Source: CAYMTV01 sp964393525 (GTDB lineage: Bacteria; Patescibacteriota; Microgenomatia; Daviesbacterales; UBA10151). Taken from it: a DNA stretch of 64,000 nt. The DNA lies in assembly GCA_964393525.1 (NCBI GenBank), contig CAYMTV010000002.1, forward strand, positions 1 to 64,000, given 5' to 3'. The notes under the pieces are model-generated. The model ran no database searches and was not told the origin of the DNA. It saw nothing but the letters and a program-made list of their open reading frames with translations. Within the stretch, counting starts at the first letter, position 1. Each line of letters opens with the position of its first letter. The position numbers and the translations under genes are program-made. Positions 22,130-30,890 of this stretch are shown in pieces.

Positions 22130-24970
22130 TTAAACTTTCTTAATCTCAATTTTTTCTGCCTGGGTGATTTTTGTAGCCAAAGTCATTTTAAGAATCATCT
22201 CTTCAAAACTCTTCGGCCATTCTGGCAAACCAATTTCTATCCTATCCTTTAATGTTAGACCGTTATCTTTCCTTAGCTGTTGAATTTTCCGAATTAACTC
22301 TCTGGCCTTTCCTTCTTCTTGCAGGGTTGGAGTAATTTTAGTATCCAGCTCAACCTTAAGCTCTGCAGCCTTTTTAAATTCAACGGTTTTAACATTTAAC
22401 TCTCCAGTAATAATCTCCTCTAACTCCGAATCTAGCTTTTTTTCACAAAAATAAGTTATTTTGGCAAGAGGCTGCCTTAATTTAATTTCTGCTTCTTTTC
22501 GTTTAGCATGCCCCAATTCCACAACTTCTCTCACTACTAACATATCAGCAATTAATTTTTCATCTAAAAGAGACTTCTCTCCAAGTGGGTAATTTGTCAA
22601 ATGAACAGATTCATCACCAGTTAAGTTTCGATATATTTCTTCTGAGACAAACGGCATAAAAGGAGCTATAAGTTTACAAAAGGTTACCAGACTTTCGTAA
22701 ATTACCCCAAGGACTGTATTTCTATCTTCTTCATTGGCATTAGGACCGACCCTATCTCTGATTCTTCTAATGTACCAGGTAGAAAAATCATTTATGACAA
22801 ATTCCTCAATTGCCCGGGATGAAGTTGAAGCATCATATTTTTCCATTGACTCATCAACCAATAAAACTACTTCAGTCAACCTGGCTAAGATCCATTTATC
22901 CAATACCTTTAATTCACCCTTTTTAAGACTACTGTTCCAGTTTGAGACTGAGGCATAATCAACAAAAAATTTGTAGGTATTCCATAAGATTAAAAAGAAT
23001 CTTCGTCTGACCTCGTCAATATTGTGGTAGCCAAATTTCAGATTGTATTCTGGGTTTTGCAGTGCATACAACCACCTCATTACATCAACACCGGCTTTAT
23101 CTGCCGCTTCGTTAAATTCTATAGCATTGCCTTTGGACTTGTGCATCTCTTCACCCTTTTCATCAACCACATTGGCAAAACCCAAGAGGTTTTTAAAAGG
23201 ATAGGTCCGTTTAAGAGCAGTACTCATGGCAATCAGGGAATAAAACCAGTTTTTAAACTGACCGGGAAATCCTTCGGTTACAAAATCCGCCGGAAACCAA
23301 CTAGCGGGCATAGTTGAAAAAGGGACAATTCCGGCATCAAGCCAAGGATTTCCAACATCAGGGATTCTGGAAACAATTTCGCCGCAATCCGGACATTTTA
23401 TTTTTATCTGATCTATCCAGGGTCTGTGTGGAGAATTGCCTTCAAACTTATCCCAACCTAAAGTTGCTTGAGCCTTCAGCTCATCTTTCCCGCCTAAAAC
23501 AGTAAACTTGCCGCATTTATCACATTCCCAGATTGGCAGCGCCAAGCCCCAAAATCTTTTTTTTGAGATCAGCCAGTCATGCATATTCTTAAGCCAGTCC
23601 AGTTCCCGATCGTATCCCCATTTTGGCATCCAGTTAATATCTTTTACGACCTCAATCATCTGCTCCCTGTATGTTTTGCCGGAATCATCTTTAATATCCA
23701 TTGCAATATACCACTCATCAACAACTCTCCAAACAAGCTCGGTTTTGCACCTCCAGCAGGTTGGATACCTGTGGGTATAATCTTCTGCTTTAAATAAAAA
23801 TCCGTGCTTTTCCAAATACTCAATGATTGGTTCTCTTGCCTGCGTCACATTAAGCCCAGTTAGGAAATCAAAACCTTCTTCGTAAATTGCCTCTTCATTA
23901 ATGGGTGCTACAACCGGAAGGTTATCTCTTTTGCCCAATGCAAAATCCTCTGTTCCCCCGCCGGTTGCAATATGTACTAAACCCGTACCTTCCTCGGTAG
24001 AAATGGGTAAAGTTAAAGGATCATTGGTAATTACCCTGTGGGTATAATTTTTAAATGCCTCTTTTACTGCGGGAAGATCATCAAACGGCCCGTCATAGGA
24101 AAGACCAATAAGCTCCTTACCTTTGTAGGTCTTAACAACTTTGCCGGAAACTAAATCTTTTTTCTCAAAAACTACCATATACTTATCACCTTCTGATTCC
24201 ACTTCGACATACTTAAAGTTTGGATCGACAGCAACGGCAACATTTGCCGGGATTGTCCAGGGGGTTGTGGTCCAAACCAGAAGATAAGTATCCTTTTTTC
24301 CCTTTACAGGAAGTTTAAAATAAACAGATTTATGGGTTAATTCTTGATATTCTTCAGTCAAAATCTCATGTTGGGAGATGGCTGTACCACAGCGCGGACA
24401 CCAAGGCACAGAATCTCTTCCTTTATATAACCAGCCTTTTTGATGGACGGTTTTTAGATATTTCCATATCCAGTAGTTATTTTCCTCTGAAGAAGTATGA
24501 TAAGAATTATCCCAGTCCATAAAGTAACCAAGTCTTTTTGATTGTTCTGTCTGAATGCCAGAGAATTTTTTTACCCTTTCCTTGCAGAGGTTAATAAATT
24601 TTTCCAAAGAGGCAAATTTATCGCCGGGGACCAGATTCTCAATATCTTTTTTGGTTTTTAAACCCAGCTCTTTTTCGACTTCTACTTCAACCCAGAGACC
24701 CTGTTCGTCAAAACCGTTCTGAAAACGCTGCCTAAACCCGCGCATATTATAAAAACGCTGGAAGACATCCTTGTAGGTTCTACCCCAGGCATGGTGCACA
24801 CCCATGGGGTTATTGGCGGTAATTGGTCCGTCCAAAAAGGAGAATTTATGGTCAGAATCCTGGTTTTTTTCTAAGTACTTCTCAACAATACCCTCCTTGT
24901 ACCAATAATCCAAAAGCTCTATTTCAAGAGCCGGGAAATCCACAGTTGATGAAACGGGCTTAAAACTCAT
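22130..24970 (-). CDS. ileS: Isoleucyl-tRNA synthetase
   Basis: Charges tRNA-Ile. 946 aa, class I fold. The HIGH motif is HAWG (about 60-63, in NPMGVHHAWGRT) and the KMSKS motif is HKSKG (about residue 608). Other landmarks are GLWVEVEVEKELG, the editing-domain TTTPWTIPANVAVAV, zinc-type cysteine pairs WCPRCG, CWRCK, CDKCG and CPDCG, and a C-terminal anticodon-binding region. The opening DGPITANNPMGVHHAWGRTYKDV resembles the IleRS subgroup seen in Chloroflexi and some Actinobacteria, from memory. It follows ftsZ but has its own promoter (7 nt before the ATG). Confidence 0.95.
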   Translation of the reverse strand: MSFKPVSSTVDFPALEIELLDYWYKEGIVEKYLEKNQDSDHKFSFLDGPITANNPMGVHHAWGRTYKDVFQRFYNMRGFRQRFQNGFDEQGLWVEVEVEKELGLKTKKDIENLVPGDKFASLEKFINLCKERVKKFSGIQTEQSKRLGYFMDWDNSYHTSSEENNYWIWKYLKTVHQKGWLYKGRDSVPWCPRCGTAISQHEILTEEYQELTHKSVYFKLPVKGKKDTYLLVWTTTPWTIPANVAVAVDPNFKYVEVESEGDKYMVVFEKKDLVSGKVVKTYKGKELIGLSYDGPFDDLPAVKEAFKNYTHRVITNDPLTLPISTEEGTGLVHIATGGGTEDFALGKRDNLPVVAPINEEAIYEEGFDFLTGLNVTQAREPIIEYLEKHGFLFKAEDYTHRYPTCWRCKTELVWRVVDEWYIAMDIKDDSGKTYREQMIEVVKDINWMPKWGYDRELDWLKNMHDWLISKKRFWGLALPIWECDKCGKFTVLGGKDELKAQATLGWDKFEGNSPHRPWIDQIKIKCPDCGEIVSRIPDVGNPWLDAGIVPFSTMPASWFPADFVTEGFPGQFKNWFYSLIAMSTALKRTYPFKNLLGFANVVDEKGEEMHKSKGNAIEFNEAADKAGVDVMRWLYALQNPEYNLKFGYHNIDEVRRRFFLILWNTYKFFVDYASVSNWNSSLKKGELKVLDKWILARLTEVVLLVDESMEKYDASTSSRAIEEFVINDFSTWYIRRIRDRVGPNANEEDRNTVLGVIYESLVTFCKLIAPFMPFVSEEIYRNLTGDESVHLTNYPLGEKSLLDEKLIADMLVVREVVELGHAKRKEAEIKLRQPLAKITYFCEKKLDSELEEIITGELNVKTVEFKKAAELKVELDTKITPTLQEEGKARELIRKIQQLRKDNGLTLKDRIEIGLPEWPKSFEEMILKMTLATKITQAEKIEIKKV

Positions 24971-24977
24971 GAGATGT

Positions 24978-25006
24978 ATTGTAGAGGAATTATTTTAGTT
25001 GTTCAA
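24978..25006 (-). promoter_or_regulatory. Promoter of ileS, leaderless
   Basis: TTGAAC (25001-25006), 17-bp spacer, TACAAT (24978-24983), 7 nt, ATG at 24970. Confidence 0.65.
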
Positions 25007-25074
25007 TATCAGGCTCTAGGTGAGTTGGTCGGGGATTGGCTATCAAGTCGTTCCATTTCTGCTATCTGCCATAT

Positions 25075-26271
25075 TTATCCTGCGGTTTTGCGAAGAAAGG
25101 CGGGGATCTCTAAATCATCAAAAGGTTCATCCGGCTCTTCGGGTCGTTCTGATATTCTTTTCTCTTCAGTTTCATCAGCAGAAGATGCTTGGGTGGTTGT
25201 AGCAGTTTGCGCAGGAAAAGACGGGTTTTGGGTAATTCCGGACATTATTGGATTTAAGGTTGCAGCACCCATTTGGTTGATTCGGTTAATCCCTGCATAC
25301 TCCCTGAGTCTTTCCCGGGTTTCATCAAACCCTGTGGCAATAACTGAGACTTTAACCATATCTACCAAGTCTTCTTTGATAGTTGCACCAAAGATGATAT
25401 TTGCATCAGGCTCAGCGGCTTGAGCGATAATTTGGGCCGCATCATTAACCTCGCTCATTGAAAGATCCGGACCACCTACAATATTGAACAAAATTCCCTT
25501 AGCTCCTTCAATTGAGATCTCAAGCAACGGTGAAGCAATAGCCATCCTGGCCGCTGTAGCAGCCCTATTTTCTCCTCCAGCCTGACCAATCCCCATCAAA
25601 GCCGAACCCGCATTGCTCATAATGGCTCTAACATCCGCAAAGTCTACGTTAATTAACCCAGGCATAGTAATTAGATCTGAGATTCCCTGGACTCCCTGAC
25701 CCAACACAGAATCTGCCAGCTTAAATGCTTCCTGTAAGGTCATGTTTTTATCAACTACCTCAAGTAACCTCTGGTTTGGAATAACAATTAACGCATCAAC
25801 CTTGTCCTTCAGCCTTTCTATACCTTCTTCGGCCACCAACATTCTTCTTGAGCCCTCAAACATGAAAGGTTTTGTGACAACAGCAACGGTTAAGGCTCCA
25901 AGCTGCTTGGCAACGGTTGCTGCGATGGGCGCGGAACCGGTACCCGTCCCCCCGCCCATTCCGGCAGTAATAAAAACCATGTCCGCATCTTGTAGAACAT
26001 CCTGAAGTTTTTGGGTTGATTCCTCAGCAGCCGCCTGACCGATCTCCCAATTCCCCCCTGAACCTAAACCTTTGGTCAAAGATTCACCTATTTGAACTTT
26101 AGTTGGAGCGGGATTCCCGAGCAATGCCTGGGCATCGGTGTTAACTGAAACAAAATCTACACCTTGGATCTGCTGAAGAGAAATCATTGAAGAAATCGCG
26201 TTTCCACCGCCACCTCCAAGGCCTAGAACCTTAATCTTAGCGAAGCGTTGGACATCTGGTTTAATTAACAT
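25075..26271 (-). CDS. ftsZ: Cell-division GTPase FtsZ
   Basis: Tubulin homologue that forms the cytokinetic ring. 398 aa: GLGGGGGNAI near residue 16, the GTP signature GGGTGTGSAP (106-115), and the T7 synergy loop NVDFADVRAIM (208-218) with catalytic acidic residues. A linker of about 55 residues follows, then a conserved C-terminal peptide ending EIPAFLRK that binds FtsA. Full length and intact. It follows ftsA but has its own promoter with a leader of about 30 nt and no clear Shine-Dalgarno site. Presence of FtsZ, FtsA, FtsQ, FtsL, FtsW and FtsI indicates a complete basic divisome. Confidence 0.98.
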   Translation of the reverse strand: MLIKPDVQRFAKIKVLGLGGGGGNAISSMISLQQIQGVDFVSVNTDAQALLGNPAPTKVQIGESLTKGLGSGGNWEIGQAAAEESTQKLQDVLQDADMVFITAGMGGGTGTGSAPIAATVAKQLGALTVAVVTKPFMFEGSRRMLVAEEGIERLKDKVDALIVIPNQRLLEVVDKNMTLQEAFKLADSVLGQGVQGISDLITMPGLINVDFADVRAIMSNAGSALMGIGQAGGENRAATAARMAIASPLLEISIEGAKGILFNIVGGPDLSMSEVNDAAQIIAQAAEPDANIIFGATIKEDLVDMVKVSVIATGFDETRERLREYAGINRINQMGAATLNPIMSGITQNPSFPAQTATTTQASSADETEEKRISERPEEPDEPFDDLEIPAFLRKTAG

Positions 26272-26298
26272 TTTGGATTAGGAGAATAGTTTGGGGGC

Positions 26299-26328
26299 AG
26301 TGTAGCACACCGTTTATTTAAGCGTCAA
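26299..26328 (-). promoter_or_regulatory. Promoter of ftsZ
   Basis: TTGACG (26323-26328), 18-bp spacer ending TGC (extended -10), TACACT (26299-26304). Lies between ftsA and ftsZ. Confidence 0.6.
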
Positions 26329-26340
26329 TATAGCTCAAAA

Positions 26341-27633
26341 TTATGGGAGAAATGATTTGATCAGATCGGCCACTTTTTGAGTCACTGCTTTTAAAGGTAA
26401 CCCTTTCCCTAAAACCGGTAAACTCATTTCCGAACTTCCTGCCGATTTTGCGCCGTATAAAATCAGGCCGGCTGCAGTAGCAAAGACAGGAGAATCTATT
26501 TCATCAATTAGACCAAATAAACCATCTGTCTTGCCTATTCTCGAGGGAAACCCTAAAACAAACTTTGACTGTTCTAAAACTCCCACAGTTAGAGCTCCAC
26601 CACCGCAAAGAACCAGCCCCGAAGGAGTTTGGGTTCCAAATCCACTTTTTTTGATTTCTTTTCCGACATATTTAAAAATCTCCTGAATTCGCGGCCGGAT
26701 AATTCCGTCCACAACCGCTTTTCTTGAAACCTTTACATCATCTGGAATTCCTAGTGCGTTTAGGTCCAGTATATCTTCCTCTTTCTTTTTTTTCTCATCC
26801 AGCTTAAGAGGTTCCCTATCTTGAGGCATTGCCAAAACTTTTGGTTTTTCACCTAACTTTTGCTTAATAATCTCCGCCGACTCTAAAGAGACCCGTAGGC
26901 CGACTGCTATGTCTGAAGTTACATGCCGACCTCCCAAAGGAATAACCGAAGAATAAGCAATCGCTCCGTCAACAAAAATCACCACATCAGTTGTTTCACC
27001 ACCTATATCCACAAGGATCACTCCAAGCTCTTTCTCTGTCTCGGTTAAAACCGCCTGTGAAGAAGCAATCCCTGAAAAGACCAGTTCTTCAACATCAACT
27101 CCAACCATACCAACACATTTGGCCAGATTTCTCATTGAGGTTGTGGGACCGGTTACAATGTGGGTATCGGTTTCAAGCCTAACTCCGGTCATACCTATCG
27201 GGTCGGATATGCCCTCCTGGCCATCAACAGTAAAAGTTCTCGGGACAACATGGATAATCTCTCTTGAAGCTGGCAATGCAATTGCCCTGGCTGCTTCATT
27301 GACTCTTAAAACGTCATTTTCTTTTATTTCTCCACCCGGATGTGCAACAGCCACCACTGCATGTTGATTAATGCTTTCTATTTGTGGACCACCTACCGAA
27401 ACAAAGGCCGAAGATATGGAATAACCTGCCATTCTTTCGGCACTATCAACGCTGTCGGTTATGGCCTGAACTGCTGCCTCTATATCTACAATTTGACCTT
27501 TTTTTACACCCTTAGATGATGTTGCTGAAACACCAATCAGGTTTATCCTGTCTTCCTCACTTAAACTACCAATAAGTGTCGCTATTTTTGATGATCCAAC
27601 ATCAATTCCGCAAATAATTTTGTCCTTAGCCAT
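26341..27633 (-). CDS. ftsA: Cell-division protein FtsA
   Basis: Actin-like ATPase that tethers FtsZ to the membrane. 430 aa: phosphate-1 CGIDVGSSKIATLIG, the 1C domain with EREIIHVVPRTFTVDGQ-type sequence, phosphate-2 LVDIGGETTDVVIF, and adenosine-motif LCGGGALTVGVLE. The C-terminus VTQKVADLIKSFLP looks like the amphipathic membrane-targeting helix. A charged insertion of about 25 residues rich in Lys/Glu/Asp (EPLKLDEKKKKEEDILDL) precedes the late domain. It sits between ftsQ and ftsZ, as is canonical. Confidence 0.96.
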   Translation of the reverse strand: MAKDKIICGIDVGSSKIATLIGSLSEEDRINLIGVSATSSKGVKKGQIVDIEAAVQAITDSVDSAERMAGYSISSAFVSVGGPQIESINQHAVVAVAHPGGEIKENDVLRVNEAARAIALPASREIIHVVPRTFTVDGQEGISDPIGMTGVRLETDTHIVTGPTTSMRNLAKCVGMVGVDVEELVFSGIASSQAVLTETEKELGVILVDIGGETTDVVIFVDGAIAYSSVIPLGGRHVTSDIAVGLRVSLESAEIIKQKLGEKPKVLAMPQDREPLKLDEKKKKEEDILDLNALGIPDDVKVSRKAVVDGIIRPRIQEIFKYVGKEIKKSGFGTQTPSGLVLCGGGALTVGVLEQSKFVLGFPSRIGKTDGLFGLIDEIDSPVFATAAGLILYGAKSAGSSEMSLPVLGKGLPLKAVTQKVADLIKSFLP

Positions 27634-27674
27634 ATATTTTGGGCTTTTCTGTCAAACCTGAATCTAGTATGGAG

Positions 27675-27705
27675 TCACGTTACCGAAAAGCCCATTACAT
27701 AACGC
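27675..27705 (-). promoter_or_regulatory. Conserved hairpin motif upstream of ftsA
   Basis: Partner of 22075-22105 with four differences in 31 bp; a C-to-T change in the stem still allows a G-T pair. Lies 42 bp before the ftsA start. Confidence 0.5.
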
Positions 27706-27768
27706 GATCTATTAATTGAGTTAAATTTTTTAAGAGTTTCAAGTTGCTTGTATCTAAATTCTTCATTC

Positions 27769-28593
27769 TCAATTCTTTTTCTTGGGGGAGTAAATTACAA
27801 CCGGCTTATCAAAACGTAAGTCGATAAATTCTATCGGCTTTAAATCTATTGTAGCTTTTTGCAAGATTAGTTGTAAAGAGGCTAGTTGGCGGTTTATCTC
27901 TTTAGAAAGCGACAAAACCACATTTTGCTCACCACTAACAAAAAGCATGTCTTCTTTAACTGTTAATGTATTAAATGAAAAGTTTATACTTTTGATTATT
28001 GTTAAAGTTTTGGGGATAATCGAGTTTTCTATTATAAAAGCCTGCTTGCCAAAATTTACCAAATAAACTCTCGGAAGTCCTGCAAATTCAGAGAGCTCAT
28101 TTCCTAAAGATGAGATGATGAATCCGCTTTTATCTACCAAAACGCGACCGCTTTCCGTTGCAATTTCAATATCGAAACGGAAAAGTCCGGCTGTTGAACT
28201 GGCAGCAGAAGCTTCCGGTAAGTCAAGCTCAAGTTTTTTTTCTTTTTCAGTTGCAAATGTAACAATCATCTCAGGAACTCTTTCGTGCAAAGAAATCTCA
28301 AGCTTATCCGGGTAGATTTTTTTGATAGTTAAATTGTCCAAGCAAGAAAATTTTTGTTTGACTTTGGAAATTATTATTGATTCATCAATTAAAATTATAT
28401 TTTTACCCTTAAGATCCAAAAAGCCTTCAATAGAATTAGTGTTTGTACAACGTTTGAGATCACTTTTGAATCTAACCTCACTTACCTTTAACAAGTTTGT
28501 GTTAAAAAAAACAAAAAGTCCGAGAATAAAAAATACAAAAAACAAAAAGTATATTAAAGGCTTATTTGTTAATTTCCTTCTAAGATTTGGCAT
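27769..28593 (-). CDS. ftsQ: FtsQ/DivIB-type division protein
   Basis: 274 aa: short cytoplasmic basic N-terminus, one membrane segment (about 13-31), a POTRA domain at about 34-108 (LLKVSEVRFKSDL ... NLTIKKIYPDKLEISLHERVPEMIV) and a longer outside beta domain ending VVIYSPKKKN. FtsQ links early and late divisome proteins and binds FtsL. The call rests on the POTRA pattern (IKKIYPDKLEISLHERVP) and on its position between murG and ftsA. It overlaps the murG end by 14 bp. A low-complexity loop (ASAASSTAG) lies mid-protein. Confidence 0.88.
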   Translation of the reverse strand: MPNLRRKLTNKPLIYFLFFVFFILGLFVFFNTNLLKVSEVRFKSDLKRCTNTNSIEGFLDLKGKNIILIDESIIISKVKQKFSCLDNLTIKKIYPDKLEISLHERVPEMIVTFATEKEKKLELDLPEASAASSTAGLFRFDIEIATESGRVLVDKSGFIISSLGNELSEFAGLPRVYLVNFGKQAFIIENSIIPKTLTIIKSINFSFNTLTVKEDMLFVSGEQNVVLSLSKEINRQLASLQLILQKATIDLKPIEFIDLRFDKPVVIYSPKKKN

Positions 28594-29719
28594 AATTTTC
28601 GGAAGTTGTTAGAACAAGCTGGGCAATTCTTTTAGACGCATCCGGGATAACCAATTCTTTTGCAAGTTTGGCCTTTTCTATAAAACTATCAATCTCTTTT
28701 AACATTTCATAAACTGCTTTCAGAATGTGATCTGGATTGACCTTTTCTTGAGGTAGCACCCTGCATAGTCCTTTCTGGCTGAAAAACCTAGCATTTATTT
28801 CCTGCTCATTTCTAAACAAAAAAGGCAGAGGTATTACCAAAGACGGAATTCCAAAATACGCCAGCTCATAAAGAGTATTAATACCTGCTCTGGATATAAC
28901 AAGGCTAACATTTTTAAATATTACGGACATGTCCTTTGAATCAAACCATTTACTGACAAAGTATCTTTCTTTTTTTAAAAGTGAGCTCTTTTTCTCTAAA
29001 AGCTTTTCAAAGAAATTTTGTTTGGAATCGCCTGTTTGGTGTATCACAAAAAATTTATTTGTTAGTTCTTCCAGGATTGATTTAACACTTTTATTGACCA
29101 TATCCGAACCCTGATTTCCACCAGTGATATACAAAATCGGAAGCTTTTGATTTTTTGCTTGTTTAATAAATTCGGTTAATTCTTTTGACAAAGCAATATT
29201 AGGATTTAAAAGGTCTTTTCTAATCGGATTGCCAGTTAATATAAATTTGTAAGTGTCGAGCGGCTTTTCACTTTCAAAAGTAATAGCCACTTTATCTGCA
29301 AAAAAACGACCAATTGAATCTGCCAAACCCGTAATTAAAGTTTGTTCATGGGTAATAATTGGGATGGATAAGATCCAACCGCAAAGTACAACCGGGACAC
29401 TAACATATCCTCCAAAAGAGATAATTATATCCGGTTTTTCTTTTAATAAAATGAAAAAAGATTGCACAAAACCTATCGGAATTCTTAAAAGCGACAAAAT
29501 AGTATAAAAATCCCAAACCCTTCTCAGTCTTCCGGCAATAATCGGAATAAATTTGACTCCAAGTTTTGGGAGCACCTGTGATTCAACAGAAATTGACGGA
29601 TCACCTTCCTGGGTGTACTTTCTTCCAACATAAACAATTTGGATACCAGAAAATTTCTTTAGTTCCTCAATAACTGCCTGTGCCGGAGTAAAATGTGCCC
29701 CGGTAAATATTACCTTCAT
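28580..29719 (-). CDS. murG: MurG, lipid II-forming GlcNAc transferase (divergent)
   Basis: Adds GlcNAc to lipid I on the inner membrane face. 379 aa, GT-B fold. The C-terminal donor-binding motifs are clear: ITGGNQGSDMVN, SRAGINTLYELAYFGIPSLVIPLPF and NEQEINARFF. The N-terminal membrane-contacting part has IISFGGYVSVP and THEQ. Oddity: the usual glycine-rich GGGTGGH loop near the start is shortened to FTGAHFTPA, though the His is kept. Its position between ftsW and ftsQ supports the call. It may have altered acceptor handling. Confidence 0.88.
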   Translation of the reverse strand: MKVIFTGAHFTPAQAVIEELKKFSGIQIVYVGRKYTQEGDPSISVESQVLPKLGVKFIPIIAGRLRRVWDFYTILSLLRIPIGFVQSFFILLKEKPDIIISFGGYVSVPVVLCGWILSIPIITHEQTLITGLADSIGRFFADKVAITFESEKPLDTYKFILTGNPIRKDLLNPNIALSKELTEFIKQAKNQKLPILYITGGNQGSDMVNKSVKSILEELTNKFFVIHQTGDSKQNFFEKLLEKKSSLLKKERYFVSKWFDSKDMSVIFKNVSLVISRAGINTLYELAYFGIPSLVIPLPFLFRNEQEINARFFSQKGLCRVLPQEKVNPDHILKAVYEMLKEIDSFIEKAKLAKELVIPDASKRIAQLVLTTSENYAKS

Positions 29720-29744
29720 TATTAAAGTATATCAAAGTCAAACT

Positions 29745-30866
29745 TCAAGGGGCCTTTGCAGATTTTGAGATATTGAATAAAATACCTATTGCCACAAGAT
29801 TTGAAAGTAGAGCCGAACCGCCATAAGAAATAAATGGCAAGGGAACCCCGGTAAGAGGGATTAAAGCTACCATTGCTCCCAAGTTGATTGAAGACTGAAT
29901 TGCCAACCAAAAAGTAATACCAAAGGCCAGCAGTTTCCCAAAATTATCTTCGGCGTTTATTGCTATATAAAAACCGCGGTAAATAATAAAAGCTATCAAT
30001 CCAATCAGGATTAAGCTGCCTATAAAACCAAACTCCTCCCCAACGATTGCAAATATGGAGTCAGTTGTAACTTCGGGGATATATTCAAATTTCTGCCTGG
30101 ATTGACCCAATCCCAACCCAAAGATTCCGCCGCTTCCGATTGCCATAAGAACTTGAGAAATATGGTAGGAGAACCCCTGAGGGTCTGCAAAGGGATCCAA
30201 AAACGCCAATATTCTTTGTTTTCTGTAGGATGATGAAATTACAAAAAGCCAAAAACCGATGAAAGACATGGGTATAAGGGCAATAAAGTAAAATACATTT
30301 GCCCCAGCTACCAAAAACATTGCCAGCGATGTCAGGAAAAACACAATAGTAGTACCTAAATCCTTCTGAAATAACCCTATTATCAGTGAAATCAAAAAAA
30401 CAATTATTGCAAAAGGTAAAGGCCTAGCCCTTTTTTCAAACAAAGTTGCCAAAAAAATAATTGTCGTAAGTTTAATTATCTCGGCAGGTTGAATAGTCAG
30501 ATTGCCTATTTTCAACCACCGGTGGGCACCCCCGGCTGCAGTACCAAATCCGGGGATTAATACCGCAATTAAAAGCAATAAGGATAAAATAAAAATTACA
30601 AAAGCTATTTTCTTAAAGTTGTGGTAATTAAAAAAAGAAAAAAAAGTTAACCCGGTGAGTCCTAAAATAACCCAAATCAATTGCTGTTTAATATAAAAAT
30701 ACTTATCTCCAAAATCTTTATGAGCCTGGATGACTGATGCATCATAAACCATCATGAGTCCAAATCCAACTAAGAATAATATTCCCAAAAGAAGCGGGTA
30801 ATCTAATTTCTTTTCCTGAGTCTTAGTTGAAACCCGTGAGCCGGGTGGAACCTTCATTCTTCTCAT
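29745..30866 (-). CDS. ftsW: Division-specific SEDS glycosyltransferase FtsW
   Basis: Polymerises lipid II at the septum with FtsI. 373 aa, about ten membrane segments. Signatures are GAHRWLKIGNLTIQPAEIIKL, FQKDLGTTIVFF with the catalytic Asp, and RKQRILAFLDPFADPQGFSYHISQVLMAIGSGG. EVTTDSIFAIVGEEFGFIG and GVPLPFISYGGSALLSN follow. Assigned FtsW rather than RodA by its position between mraY and murG. No murD lies beside it, unlike most dcw clusters. Confidence 0.94.
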   Translation of the reverse strand: MRRMKVPPGSRVSTKTQEKKLDYPLLLGILFLVGFGLMMVYDASVIQAHKDFGDKYFYIKQQLIWVILGLTGLTFFSFFNYHNFKKIAFVIFILSLLLLIAVLIPGFGTAAGGAHRWLKIGNLTIQPAEIIKLTTIIFLATLFEKRARPLPFAIIVFLISLIIGLFQKDLGTTIVFFLTSLAMFLVAGANVFYFIALIPMSFIGFWLFVISSSYRKQRILAFLDPFADPQGFSYHISQVLMAIGSGGIFGLGLGQSRQKFEYIPEVTTDSIFAIVGEEFGFIGSLILIGLIAFIIYRGFYIAINAEDNFGKLLAFGITFWLAIQSSINLGAMVALIPLTGVPLPFISYGGSALLSNLVAIGILFNISKSAKAP

Positions 30867-30890
30867 TAGAATTTAATGGTAGCAGAAAAA

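Noticed and set aside
24974..25423. 149-codon plus-strand frame opposite the ftsZ end
   Set aside because: Antisense shadow of the conserved ftsZ C-terminus and of the ileS promoter.
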